From the NCBI GenBank assembly GCA_964247705.1, contig CAXTVQ010000009.1, positions 1-64,000 on the forward strand: a stretch of DNA of 64,000 bases, in the 5' to 3' direction. Shown here one piece after another: positions 8,600-17,180 of this stretch. The translations under genes were made by a program, and so were the position numbers. The DNA is from LMUY01 sp964247705. GTDB lineage: Bacteria; Pseudomonadota; Alphaproteobacteria; Acetobacterales; Acetobacteraceae. Position 1 is the stretch's first letter; every line of letters starts with the position of its first letter. Below the pieces are notes generated by a model, which ran no database searches, was not told where the DNA came from, and was given only the letters and a program-made list of their open reading frames with translations.

Positions 8600-9358
8600 A
8601 TGATGCAGACCCTCGGCACCGCTTTGGACATAGTGCGCGCCCGCATCGCTCGGTTGGAGCGGCGGCCGGTCCCGCATGCGGCCGACGTCATACGCTTCGG
8701 CGTGTCCGCGATCGACTGCCACCTGCCCGGTGGCGGGTTGCTGCCCGGTGCGCTGCATGAGGTAGCGGGCGAGGGTGCCGACATCGAGCAGGGTGCGGCG
8801 GCAGCGCTGTTCCTGGCCGGGTTGCTGGCGCGGCGGCGCGGCCCCGTGCTGTGGGCCGTCATGCGCGCGGACCTGTTCGCCCCCGCCTTGCACGCCGCCG
8901 GGTTGCATCCGGGCCGGGTCGTGTTCGCCGAGGCCGGAGCCGACGGACTGCTGGTGATGGAGGAGGCGCTGCGCCACCCGGGGCTCGCCGGCGTGGTGGG
9001 CGAGGTGGGCAAGATGGGGCTTACCGCCTCCCGCCGGCTGCAGCTTGCGGCCGAGGCGTCCGGCGTCCCCGCTTTCGTCCTGCGCCGCTTCCATCAGGCG
9101 TCGGACCCGGCGTTGGCCGAACCGAATGCCGCGGTGACCCGCTGGCGGGTGGCCGCCCGGCCCTCGCCGCCGCCGCTCCTCCATGCGCCGGAGGTGCCGG
9201 GCCTCGCCCGCGCGCGCTGGCAAGTCGATCTGGTGCGCTGCCGTGGCGGCGCCCCCGCAACCTGGACCGTGGAGGCATGCGATGCGCAGGGTCGTCTCAC
9301 TCTGGCTGCCGAGCTTTCCGACCGACAGGCTCCGCCGCGCCGCCACGCCGCCGGCTGA
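8600..9358 (+). CDS. imuA: SOS mutagenesis protein ImuA
   Basis: A 252-residue ImuA (SulA/RecA-like) protein, an accessory factor that works with ImuB and the error-prone polymerase ImuC/DnaE2 in damage-induced mutagenesis. Typical ImuA blocks: FGVSAIDCHLPGGGLLPGAL, HEVAGEG, AALFLAGLLARRRGPVLWA, and GRVVFAEAGADGLLVMEEAL. The RecA-like fold lacks a canonical Walker A, as usual for ImuA. I chose the ATG just after the LexA box, because the two ATGs further up overlap the operator; an immediately following ATG is equally possible. Its last 77 bases overlap imuB. No dnaE2/imuC follows. Confidence 0.88.
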   Translation: MMQTLGTALDIVRARIARLERRPVPHAADVIRFGVSAIDCHLPGGGLLPGALHEVAGEGADIEQGAAAALFLAGLLARRRGPVLWAVMRADLFAPALHAAGLHPGRVVFAEAGADGLLVMEEALRHPGLAGVVGEVGKMGLTASRRLQLAAEASGVPAFVLRRFHQASDPALAEPNAAVTRWRVAARPSPPPLLHAPEVPGLARARWQVDLVRCRGGAPATWTVEACDAQGRLTLAAELSDRQAPPRRHAAG

Positions 9359-10781
9359 AGGCCCTCTCGTCACCCGCCTGCACGACGGCCGCCGCATGGT
9401 GATCGCGGCCGCGGACCCGGCAGCCCAGGCGCTCGGCCTGCACGCGGGCATGGCGCTGGCCCACGCACAGGCGATGGTGCCGGGGCTGGTGGTGGTGGAT
9501 GCGGACCCGGCCGGGGACGCAGCCGCCCGTGCCCGCCTGGCCGCGTGGTGCATGCGCCTTGCCCCGCTGACCGCGCCCGATACGGACGGGCTGTGGATCG
9601 ACGCCACCGGCTGCACGCATCTGCACGGCGGCGAGCAGGCCATGCTGGACGCCGTGCTCGCCCGCCTGACCGCCGACGGGGTTGCAGCCCGCGCCGCCAT
9701 CGCCGACACGCCTGGCGCCGCCCACGCCTTGGCCCGCTACGCGCCGGGTCCGGTCACCGTCGCAGCGCCAGGCGGCACGCAGGCGGCCATCGCCCCGCTG
9801 CCCGTTGCCTCGCTGCGGCTGGAGGACCCGGCGGTGGTCACGCTGCACCGGCTCGGGTTGGACACGGTCGGCAGCCTGCTCGCTTTGCCCCGCGCGCCGT
9901 TCGCCCGGCGGTTCGGGGCGGGGGTGCTGCAGCGCCTGGATCAGGCGGTGGGCCGGGTTGCCGAACCGATCACGCCTGTCACCCCGCCGGAGACGCCGCA
10001 AGCGCGCATGGCCTTCGCCGAACCGCTGCTGACGGCGGAAAGCTTCTGCGCCGTCATCGCCCGCCTGGTCCGCCGCGTGTGCCGCACGCTGGAGCACGCG
10101 GGCCTCGGCGCGCGCCACATGGACCTGGTGTTCGAGCGCGTGGACGGCACGCTGCAGGCTATCCGGATCGGCACCGCCCGCCCGTCCCGCGACGCGCGCC
10201 ACCTTGCCCGGCTGTTGGAGGAGCGGGTGGAGACGGTGGACCCGGGCCTGGGCGTGGACGCGATGCGCCTGGCGGTGCCGTTCGCCGAGCCGCTCGCCTT
10301 CACCCAGGCCGCCAACCTGGCCGCCGAACCGGAGGCGGATGTGGCGGCGCTGGTGGACCTCCTGGCCAACCGGTTGGGGGCGAACCGGGTATGGCGCGCA
10401 GCCCCCGTGGAGAGCGACGTGCCGGAGCGCTCGGTGCGCCGGGTCAGCGCCGTGGGCCCCGGCGGCGGCGCAAGCTGGCCCGCATGGCCCCGCCCGGTGC
10501 GCATGCTGCATCCGCCGCAGCCGGTGGACACGGTCTCGGGCCTACCGGACCAGGCCCCTGCCGCCTTCACCTGGCGGCGGCGGCGGCACCGCATCCGCCG
10601 CGCCGACGGCCCGGAGCGGATCATGGGGGAATGGTGGCGGCGGGATGCGGAGATCGAAGCGGTGCGCGACTACTGGCAGGTGGAGGACGAGACCGGGCGC
10701 CGGTTCTGGCTGTACCGCCGCGGCAACGGGCAGGATTCGGGCACGGGGGACCTGCGTTGGTTCGTGCACGGGGTATTTTGA
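9282..10781 (+). CDS. imuB: Y-family polymerase-like protein ImuB
   Basis: A 499-residue catalytically inactive Y-family polymerase homologue that bridges ImuA, the beta clamp and DnaE2 in SOS mutagenesis. The N-terminus RRVVSLWLPSFPTDRLRR is the ImuB signature, with the first catalytic Asp of active Y-family enzymes (DMD) replaced by WLP. APDTDGLWIDATGCTHLHGG and LHRLGLDTVGSLLALPRAPF (helix-hairpin-helix region) follow, and the C-terminal WRRRRHRIRRADGPERIMGE and RRFWLYRRG segments are the ImuB-specific tail. The ATG is preceded by GGAGG and lies inside imuA. The stop is followed by a GC-rich palindrome and then by the convergent Liv operon. Confidence 0.9.
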   Translation: MRRVVSLWLPSFPTDRLRRAATPPAEGPLVTRLHDGRRMVIAAADPAAQALGLHAGMALAHAQAMVPGLVVVDADPAGDAAARARLAAWCMRLAPLTAPDTDGLWIDATGCTHLHGGEQAMLDAVLARLTADGVAARAAIADTPGAAHALARYAPGPVTVAAPGGTQAAIAPLPVASLRLEDPAVVTLHRLGLDTVGSLLALPRAPFARRFGAGVLQRLDQAVGRVAEPITPVTPPETPQARMAFAEPLLTAESFCAVIARLVRRVCRTLEHAGLGARHMDLVFERVDGTLQAIRIGTARPSRDARHLARLLEERVETVDPGLGVDAMRLAVPFAEPLAFTQAANLAAEPEADVAALVDLLANRLGANRVWRAAPVESDVPERSVRRVSAVGPGGGASWPAWPRPVRMLHPPQPVDTVSGLPDQAPAAFTWRRRRHRIRRADGPERIMGEWWRRDAEIEAVRDYWQVEDETGRRFWLYRRGNGQDSGTGDLRWFVHGVF

Positions 10782-10799
10782 TCGGGGGTGAAGCTTGTC

Positions 10800-10820
10800 C
10801 CCCTCCGCTTGAGGGAGGGG
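10800..10820. repeat. GC-rich palindromic element, copy 1
   Basis: CCCCTCC and GGAGGGG arms around a 7-base centre, preceded by AAGCTTGTCC. It lies between the convergent imuB and livF genes, 18 bp after the imuB stop. It is one of six related elements in this window, and its position suits a bidirectional transcription-stop or mRNA-stabilising hairpin. There is no T-tract. Confidence 0.55.
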
Positions 10821-10831
10821 AGGAGGAAAAC

Positions 10832-11572
10832 TCAGTGCTCTACGCCGGTGCCGCTTTTGCCGCCGAGGTAAGCGGCCCGCACGTCGTCGTTCGCCCAGAG
10901 CTCGTCCGGGCGGCCGGAGGTGAGCAGGCGGCCGGTCTCCAGCACGTAGCCGCGGTCCGCCACCGACAGCGCCATGTGGGCATTCTGCTCCACCAGCAGC
11001 ACCGTGGTGCCGCGGGCGCGGATGTCGGACACGATGCGGAATACCTGCTGCACGATCAGGGGGGCCAGGCCGAGCGACGGCTCGTCCAGCAACAGCAGCC
11101 GCGGCTTGGCCATCAGGCCGCGCGCCACCGCGACCATCTGCAACTGGCCGCCCGACAACGTCCAGCCGAGCGCATGCTGCAAGCGGCCGAGGTCGGCGAA
11201 ATAACCGATCATCTCGTCCACCTCGGCGTCCAGCGCGCGGCGGCGCACGCCCTTACGGTTGGACGCCCCCAACAGGATATTCTCGCGCACCGTGAGCCCT
11301 GGGAAGATCCGGCGCCCTTCCGGCACGTGCGATATGCCCTGGCGCACGATCGCCTCCGGCTTCATGCCGCGGATCGAGCGGCCGGCCAGCACGATGTCCC
11401 CGGTGACGCTCGGCACCAGGCCGGAGATGGAGCGCAGCGTCGTGCTCTTGCCGGCGCCGTTGGAGCCGAGCAGGGCCACGATCTCGCCCTCGCCCACCTC
11501 GATGGTCAGCCCCTTCAGCACCGGGCCGGCGCCGTAGCCGGCCTCGACACCGGTCAGGGTCAGCAGGCTCAT
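10832..11572 (-). CDS. livF: Branched-chain amino acid ABC transporter ATP-binding protein LivF (system 1)
   Basis: A 246-residue ABC ATPase of the LivF type. Walker A is GSNGAGKST (about residues 36-44), the signature is LSGGQ, Walker B is LLLLDEP followed by SLGLAP, and the GISHVPEGRRIFPGLTVREN block is diagnostic of LivF. It powers uptake of branched-chain or related amino acids, amides or similar compounds through the LivHM channel. It is the last gene of the minus-strand operon livK-livH-livMG-livF, and its start overlaps the livMG stop by ATGA. The true substrate cannot be read from sequence. Confidence 0.92.
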   Translation of the reverse strand: MSLLTLTGVEAGYGAGPVLKGLTIEVGEGEIVALLGSNGAGKSTTLRSISGLVPSVTGDIVLAGRSIRGMKPEAIVRQGISHVPEGRRIFPGLTVRENILLGASNRKGVRRRALDAEVDEMIGYFADLGRLQHALGWTLSGGQLQMVAVARGLMAKPRLLLLDEPSLGLAPLIVQQVFRIVSDIRARGTTVLLVEQNAHMALSVADRGYVLETGRLLTSGRPDELWANDDVRAAYLGGKSGTGVEH

Positions 11573-13344
11573 GCGACGGCCGCCGCTTCCTGCACGATCT
11601 TGGTTTCCGGCGGGGCGCCGAGATAGGCGGCGATCACGTCCGGCTCGCGCAGCACCGTCTGCGGAACGCCGTCGGCGATGCGGCGGCCGAAGTTCAGCAC
11701 GGTAATGTGGTCGGCCACCGACTCCACCAGGTGCATGTCGTGGTCCACGATCAGGATGGTCAGCCCATGACCCTTGAGACGGCGCAGCAGCACGCCGAGC
11801 TCGGCTTTCTCCGTCATGTTCAACCCGGCGGCCGGCTCGTCCAGCAGCAGCACGACGGGGTTGCCGGCCAGCGCGCGGGCGATCTCCACGTGGCGCTGGT
11901 GGCCGTAGGAGAGCTGGCCCACGGGGCGCAGCGCGTCCGCCCGGCGGCCGACGAACTCGAGTGCGGCAAGCGCGCGCTCCACCACGGGGCCGGGTTGGCC
12001 GGCGACGTCGTTGCCGGGCCGCTCGGCGCCGACCATCACGTTTTCCAGGACCGTCATGCCGCGGAACACGCGGATGTTCTGGAACGTGCGGGCCAGCCCG
12101 GCGCGGGTGCGCTGGTGCGGCGGCAGCCCGGTGATGTCGCGCCCGGCGAAGGTGATGCGGCCGGCGGTCGGGCGGTACAGCCCGGTCAATACGTTGATGA
12201 AGGTGCTCTTGCCCGAGCCGTTCGGCCCGATCAGCGCGTGCACCGTGCCGCGGCGGACGGCGATGTCCACGCCGTCCAGCGCCTTCAGGCCGCCGAAATG
12301 CTTGGCCAGCCCCTCGATCTGCAGCACGGCCTCGGCGGACGCGCCGGCCGCCTGGGACAGCAGCGGCAGGGGCGCTACCTCGCCTTCGATGCTGCGCTCG
12401 CGGCGGACGAAACGGGCGGCGAGGCCCCACAACCCATCCGGCAGGAACACCATGATCAGGATGACCGCACCGCCATACACCGCCAGGTAGACGCGCTGCA
12501 GGAAGCGCAGCCACTCCGGCAGCATGACCAGCAGCCCGGTGCCCACCAGCGCGCCGAATGGCGACTGCACGCCGCCGAGCAGCGCCATGGTGAGCAGCAC
12601 GATCGACTCGGCGAAGGAGAACTGGTCCGGGCTGATGTAGCTGAAGGCGCCGGCAAACAGCCCGCCGCCCAGCCCGCCCAACACGGCCGAGATGCCGAAC
12701 GCCAGGACCTTGGTGCGCAGGATGTCGATGCCGCAGGTGCCGGCGGCGATCTCGTTGTCGCGCACCGCCTGCATCGCGCGGCCGAGCCGGCTGGTTTTCA
12801 GCCGCCAGGCGTAGAGCGTGGTGCAGACCATGGCGAGCAGGCACAGGCTGAGGAAGGTGTTGCCCGCCTCGAGCCCGGCCGGGCGGGCGATGCCGCTGAT
12901 GCCGTCCGGGCCGTGGGTGAAGCTGATCCAATTCGTCAGCACCAGGGTCAGGATCTGCTGGAAGCTGATCGTGACCATGGCGAGGTAGTGCCCGCCGAGG
13001 CGCAAGCTGGCGAAGCCGAGGATCAGGCCGAGGATGCCCGCCGCCAGCACGCCGCCGACCCAGGCGCCGAGGAACGGGATGTGGTAGTCCACGACGCCGA
13101 TCGCCGTGATGTAGGCGCCGATGCCGAAGAACCCGGCCTGCGTCAGCGAGATCTGCCCGCAATAGCCCAGCACGACGACGATGCCGGCCACCGCGATGGC
13201 GTAGGTCACCGCTTGCATCAGCAGGTTCAGCGTGTAGCCGGACCCGGGTGCGAGCTGCGCGGCGCCCACCAGCACGATGGCGGCGATCACCGCCGGAACC
13301 AGGCCGCGCCAAGGCCGCGCTTGCGCGATGGCGGGAGCGGCCAT
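11569..13344 (-). CDS. LivM-LivG fusion: permease plus ATPase (system 1)
   Basis: A 591-residue fusion. Residues 1 to about 320 are a LivM-type permease with many hydrophobic helices (GYCGQISLTQAGFFGIGAYI is the LivM/LivH signature). After a linker (RRERSIEGEVAPLPLLSQAA), residues from about 345 on are a LivG ATPase: Walker A GPNGSGKST, ARTFQNIRVFRGMTVLENVM, the LivG-type signature LSYGHQRHVEIARALAG, and VVLLLDEPAAGLN. Such fusions are known in alphaproteobacterial Liv operons. The gene touches livH by 1 bp and overlaps livF by 4 bp, so the whole operon is translationally coupled. Confidence 0.92.
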   Translation of the reverse strand: MAAPAIAQARPWRGLVPAVIAAIVLVGAAQLAPGSGYTLNLLMQAVTYAIAVAGIVVVLGYCGQISLTQAGFFGIGAYITAIGVVDYHIPFLGAWVGGVLAAGILGLILGFASLRLGGHYLAMVTISFQQILTLVLTNWISFTHGPDGISGIARPAGLEAGNTFLSLCLLAMVCTTLYAWRLKTSRLGRAMQAVRDNEIAAGTCGIDILRTKVLAFGISAVLGGLGGGLFAGAFSYISPDQFSFAESIVLLTMALLGGVQSPFGALVGTGLLVMLPEWLRFLQRVYLAVYGGAVILIMVFLPDGLWGLAARFVRRERSIEGEVAPLPLLSQAAGASAEAVLQIEGLAKHFGGLKALDGVDIAVRRGTVHALIGPNGSGKSTFINVLTGLYRPTAGRITFAGRDITGLPPHQRTRAGLARTFQNIRVFRGMTVLENVMVGAERPGNDVAGQPGPVVERALAALEFVGRRADALRPVGQLSYGHQRHVEIARALAGNPVVLLLDEPAAGLNMTEKAELGVLLRRLKGHGLTILIVDHDMHLVESVADHITVLNFGRRIADGVPQTVLREPDVIAAYLGAPPETKIVQEAAAVA

Positions 13345-14219
13345 TACGCCTTCTCCGCGATGCGCTCGCCGAACAGCCCCTGCGGGCGGACCAGCAGCAC
13401 CAGCAGCAGCAGGCCGAACGCAAAGGCGTCCTTATACGGCACCGAGATGTAGGACGCGCCCATCGTCTCCGCGACGCCCAGGGCCAGCCCGCCGATGATG
13501 GCGCCCGGAATGCTGCCGAAGCCGCCGATGATGTTGGCGGCGAACGCCTTGAGCGCCACCACCGCCCCCATGCCGACGCTCACGAACAGCACCGGGGCCA
13601 CCAGCACGCCGGCGATGCCGCCCAGCGCCGCGGAATAGGCGAAGGTGAACAGCACCATCAGCGCCACCGGGATGCCGAGCAGGCTGGCCATTTCCTTGTC
13701 CTGGCTGGTCGCCTGCAGCTTCTTGCCGAGCAGCGTCTTTTCGAACACCAGATATTGCAACAGCACCAGCAGCGCGGTGACGACCAGGATGGCCAGGTAC
13801 TGGCTGTCCATGAACACGCCGCCCACGTCGAAACCGGGGTTGTCGAACAGGCCCGGCAGCACTTGCGGGCTCGGGCCGTAGGCGGCGAGGACGAAGTTGG
13901 ACAGCAGGATGGACGCGCCGATCGTGCTGATGATCACGGGCAACTGGCCGCGGTGGCGCAACGGCCAATACACGGCGCCGGCGAACATTACGCCGAACGC
14001 CGCCATCAGCCCGATCGAGATCGGGATCGCGAGATAGTACGGCACGCCGAGGTCGTTGGCGAAGATCACCATGATATACGCGCCGAGCATGGAGAACTCG
14101 CCCTGCGCGAAGTTCACCACGCTGGCCGCCCGGATCAGCAGCACGAAACCCAGGCTCACCAGGGCGTAGATGCTGCCGATGCCGAGCCCGGTGAACAGCA
14201 GTTGGAAGAAAAGGACCAT
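13344..14219 (-). CDS. livH: Branched-chain amino acid ABC transporter permease LivH (system 1)
   Basis: A 291-residue inner-membrane permease. The N-terminal FTGLGIGSIYALVSLGFVLL and SVVNFAQGEFSMLGAYIMVI segments, the central EKTLLGKKLQATSQDKEMAS and the C-terminal RPQGLFGERIAEKA are characteristic of LivH. Eight or more hydrophobic helices are visible. The gene begins immediately after livK, with no gap, and ends by sharing one base with the livMG start. Confidence 0.92.
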   Translation of the reverse strand: MVLFFQLLFTGLGIGSIYALVSLGFVLLIRAASVVNFAQGEFSMLGAYIMVIFANDLGVPYYLAIPISIGLMAAFGVMFAGAVYWPLRHRGQLPVIISTIGASILLSNFVLAAYGPSPQVLPGLFDNPGFDVGGVFMDSQYLAILVVTALLVLLQYLVFEKTLLGKKLQATSQDKEMASLLGIPVALMVLFTFAYSAALGGIAGVLVAPVLFVSVGMGAVVALKAFAANIIGGFGSIPGAIIGGLALGVAETMGASYISVPYKDAFAFGLLLLVLLVRPQGLFGERIAEKA

Positions 14220-15350
14220 TCAGGCGGGGAAGTCGACGCGCTTGTCGAACACGATCTTGCCGTTGGTGTTCTTCACCACGTTGTAGCCGTGCAGCCCGTC
14301 GCCGTTCTCGTCGAAATTGTAGTCGCCTTCGGCCCCGCCATAACCCTTGATGGCGACGATGGCGGAGCGGATCTTCTCCGGGTCCAGGCTGCCGGCTTCG
14401 TTGATTGCGCGGGCGAGGATGTTCACCGCGTCATAGGTCCAACTCGACTGGTTGTCCGGATCGGTCTTGCGCACCGCCCGGTATTTCTCGGCGAACGCCT
14501 TGGACGCGGGCGTCGCGTCCACCGCGTAGTCCGCCACACCGAACGTGCCGTAGAGCGCCGGGCCGGCCAGGTTCAGGGCGGAGATGTTGGTGATGGAGGG
14601 AGACCCGACCCACGGGATGCGCACGCCCAACTGGCGCACCTGGCGCGCGAACACCCCGATGTCGGTCTCATACGTGAAATAGGTGCACAGGATGTCGGCG
14701 CCGGACGAGCGCACCGCCAGGGCGACCGGCGTGAAATCGGCCTGCTGGTTGGTGTAGCCCTGGGTCAGCACCGCCTCGGCGCCTGCCGTCTTCAGCACGT
14801 CGGTGAAGGCGTCCTTGCCGCCGGTGCCGAACGCATCGGTGGAATGCACGATGGCCCACTTCTTCTTGCCGAGCGTCTCGATCCCGTATTGGCCGATCAC
14901 CTTGGCGGAGTAGCTGTCGTTCGGCCGGCAGCGGAACAGCCAGCGGTTGCCCATGTGGGTGAGCCGCGGATCGGTGCCGCCGATCATCATCGGCTTGCCG
15001 ATTTTGGTCACGTCCGGCGCCATGGACATCACTTGCGTGGAGCGGATCGAGCCCAGGAAGGCGGGGATCGACGCGTCCCCGGACAGGCGGGAGAAGGCGA
15101 GCACCGCACCGGGATTGGTGGTCTGGTCGTCCTCGAACACCACCGTCATCGGCCGGCCGAGCACGCCCTTCTCGTTGACCTCGTCGAGCGCCAGCTTCAC
15201 GCCGGTCTGCTGAAAGCCGCCGGATTCCGCGGCAGGGCCGGTCAGCGGCACGGTCATTCCGATCTTGATCGGGTCTGCCGCGCGGGCGATGAACGGCATG
15301 GCCAACGTGCCGGCTGAAGCCAGCATCAGCGTACGGCGCGTGAGTGCCAC
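14220..15350 (-). CDS. livK: Periplasmic branched-chain amino acid binding protein LivK (system 1)
   Basis: A 376-residue periplasmic binding protein that delivers ligand to the downstream LivHMGF complex. It starts with a GTG preceded by AAGGGAG. The N-terminus MALTRRTLMLASAGTLAMPF then IARAAD is an export signal with a twin-arginine-like TRRTLM motif. The mature part (IKIGMTVPLTGPAAESGGFQ, LALDEVNEKGVLGRPMTVVF) matches type 1 periplasmic binding proteins of the Liv group. It is first in its operon, and the 91 bp before it separate it from the MsrQ-like gene, which runs the same way. Ligand unknown. Confidence 0.9.
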   Translation of the reverse strand: MALTRRTLMLASAGTLAMPFIARAADPIKIGMTVPLTGPAAESGGFQQTGVKLALDEVNEKGVLGRPMTVVFEDDQTTNPGAVLAFSRLSGDASIPAFLGSIRSTQVMSMAPDVTKIGKPMMIGGTDPRLTHMGNRWLFRCRPNDSYSAKVIGQYGIETLGKKKWAIVHSTDAFGTGGKDAFTDVLKTAGAEAVLTQGYTNQQADFTPVALAVRSSGADILCTYFTYETDIGVFARQVRQLGVRIPWVGSPSITNISALNLAGPALYGTFGVADYAVDATPASKAFAEKYRAVRKTDPDNQSSWTYDAVNILARAINEAGSLDPEKIRSAIVAIKGYGGAEGDYNFDENGDGLHGYNVVKNTNGKIVFDKRVDFPA

Positions 15351-15441
15351 GAGAGTCTCCCTTAAACCGCCGGGTTGGTCCCGGCTGTAGGAGGCATACC
15401 AGCCATACCGGCCGAACTTATTCAAGCCATCTGAGACGCGA

Positions 15442-16590
15442 TTACGTCGCCAGGCCTGCAACCAGGGGTAAAAGAATAACGATAGTGCAAACAACGTCTA
15501 AATAGCGCAACTCCCGCGGGAGCACGCCGCGCAGCAACCCCAGAGCCGTGCCGAGTGCAATGAACCCGGCGGCTGTTTGCCACAGCACCCAGTCATCCGG
15601 CAGCCACGAATCGGTCAGGCTGAACGCGTAGAGCACGGCGGAGACGATCGCGGCGCCACCCCCGTAGAGCGCCATGTCAAACCAGAGCGTCTGGCGCAGT
15701 TTCTCCCGGTTCGACGCCCAGAACAGCGCCGTCGCCACCGCCATGCACAGTCCGATCAGGAATACCTGGCCGGCCGGGTGCGGGCCGTAATCCAGGTTCG
15801 TCTCGGCGCTCAGCACGCGCAACGGGTTGACCTTCGTCGCCAGTCCATACCAGGCATATTCCACCACGGCCGTCAGCACGGCGGCGGCAACGCCCAAACC
15901 CAGCACGGGCAGCGGCTGCCGGTCCGGCCCGCTCGGCAGCAAGCGCCACCCCATCAGCCAGATGAACAACCCGGCGAAGATGGTGGGCTCCGACACGTCC
16001 ACCTTGGATTGCAGGAAGAAGTGGAACAGCCCGAGGATCGCGATGAGGTAGATCAGCCGGTGCATCCGCTTCCACGCATGCCCGAGCGTGCGCAGCGCCC
16101 GGTCGGTCGAGGTGACGCCCAGCAGCGCCAGGCCGACGAGGGCCACGAAGCCGATCTCGAGATAGAACCGCTGCAGGATCTCCGAGGCGACGGTGGTGAG
16201 GATCCACTTCTCGTCCCAGGCATAGAGCACGACGTGGGCGAGCGTGTAGAACAGCGCCGTCAGCCCCAATTGGCGGCGCACCAGCACCAGCCGGTGCCAG
16301 TTGAAGATCGCACGGGCCGGGGTGGCCAGCAGCGTGAGCATCAGGAAGCGGACGGCCCACAGCCCCGTCTCGTGATTGGCTTCCAGGACTGGCCGGGCGC
16401 CGAGCCGGTCCGTGCTCAGGGCGAAGGCGATCCAAACCGCCGGCAGGATTTCCAGGATCAGCACGGACGTCTTCAGCCACGAGAACCGCCCCGACCGGTC
16501 GTGCCACGGCCAGGGCGTCTTCTGCATCGGATGGGTGGAGCGCGGACGCCGCGGGTTCACCCGCTCACGGACGGGTGCGGCGTCGCTCAT
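15442..16590 (-). CDS. MsrQ/YedZ-like ferric-reductase-domain membrane protein, extended
   Basis: A 382-residue polytopic membrane protein. Its middle resembles the haem-binding membrane subunit MsrQ (YedZ): TGLWAVRFLMLTLLATPARA, FNWHRLVLVRRQLGLTALFY, TLAHVVLYAWDE, and WKRMHRLIYLIAILGLFHFF supply the expected His residues. MsrQ is normally about 200 residues with six helices; here roughly 170 extra residues add about five helices at the C-terminus. No msrP partner is adjacent. Its start overlaps the upstream exported protein gene by ATGA, so it probably works with the two paired-cysteine proteins before it, perhaps in electron transfer to the periplasm (inference). Confidence 0.75.
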   Translation of the reverse strand: MSDAAPVRERVNPRRPRSTHPMQKTPWPWHDRSGRFSWLKTSVLILEILPAVWIAFALSTDRLGARPVLEANHETGLWAVRFLMLTLLATPARAIFNWHRLVLVRRQLGLTALFYTLAHVVLYAWDEKWILTTVASEILQRFYLEIGFVALVGLALLGVTSTDRALRTLGHAWKRMHRLIYLIAILGLFHFFLQSKVDVSEPTIFAGLFIWLMGWRLLPSGPDRQPLPVLGLGVAAAVLTAVVEYAWYGLATKVNPLRVLSAETNLDYGPHPAGQVFLIGLCMAVATALFWASNREKLRQTLWFDMALYGGGAAIVSAVLYAFSLTDSWLPDDWVLWQTAAGFIALGTALGLLRGVLPRELRYLDVVCTIVILLPLVAGLAT

Positions 16591-17180
16591 GGTTTCGCAC
16601 CCGGGGGTTTCGCGACCGGGACGGCAGCAGCGGGAGGAGGCGAACCATCGATATGCCGGAAGCCGTCGGGTGCGCGGAACAACGCCGGGTCCTGCGGAGC
16701 GTAGCTGACGGCCGTCGCCTCGAGCAGCACCACGCCCTTCTGGCTGGCCCGCAGCATCACGCCGTCCGCGGTCAGGCACAGCAGAGTGGGTTGCCCGGCG
16801 GCGTCCACCGTCTCCCAATCCGTGCACGGCACCCCGGCCACGACGGCGCTGTCCTTCATCGTATAGCTGCCTCGGCTGGCGCCCGGCGCCACCAGAGACG
16901 CCGACGCGACGTCGAGCACGGCGCGGTCGTTCACCTTCACCATGGCGACGTGCTTCGTCCGGTAGTCCATGATCATGTAGAGGTCCGGCGACGGCGTATC
17001 GACCCGCATCAAGCCCGAGGCGACCAGCCACCGCGTGCGCTGATGCAGTTCGGGGCCGCCCTCAACGGGCTGCACCATCCGGTATGTGACGTCCACATCG
17101 CGCTGCGGCATGGTCGGAGGGTGCCCGGCCGCCAGCGCCGAGGTGGCCACCATCACGCCGAGGGCCGCCAGACGCCTCAT
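16587..17180 (-). CDS. Exported protein with paired cysteines, second paralogue
   Basis: A 197-residue secreted or periplasmic protein with a signal peptide (MRRLAALGVMVATSALAAG). It is a paralogue of the gene immediately upstream: both start the mature chain with a DVDVxY motif, and both contain C-T-(D/E)-W followed 11-12 residues later by C-x-T-A-D-G-x-x-L-R-A. Here these are VPCTDWETVD and LLCLTADGVMLRA. Family unknown to me. ATGA overlaps link it to both neighbours. A disulfide between the two cysteines, or cofactor binding, is possible but unproven. Confidence 0.7.
   Translation of the reverse strand: MRRLAALGVMVATSALAAGHPPTMPQRDVDVTYRMVQPVEGGPELHQRTRWLVASGLMRVDTPSPDLYMIMDYRTKHVAMVKVNDRAVLDVASASLVAPGASRGSYTMKDSAVVAGVPCTDWETVDAAGQPTLLCLTADGVMLRASQKGVVLLEATAVSYAPQDPALFRAPDGFRHIDGSPPPAAAVPVAKPPGAKP

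Noticed and set aside
13248..15317. A 689-codon plus-strand frame across livH and livK
   Set aside because: Spans several genes antisense and reads as repetitive His/Gln/Arg sequence; the Liv proteins on the other strand are clear.
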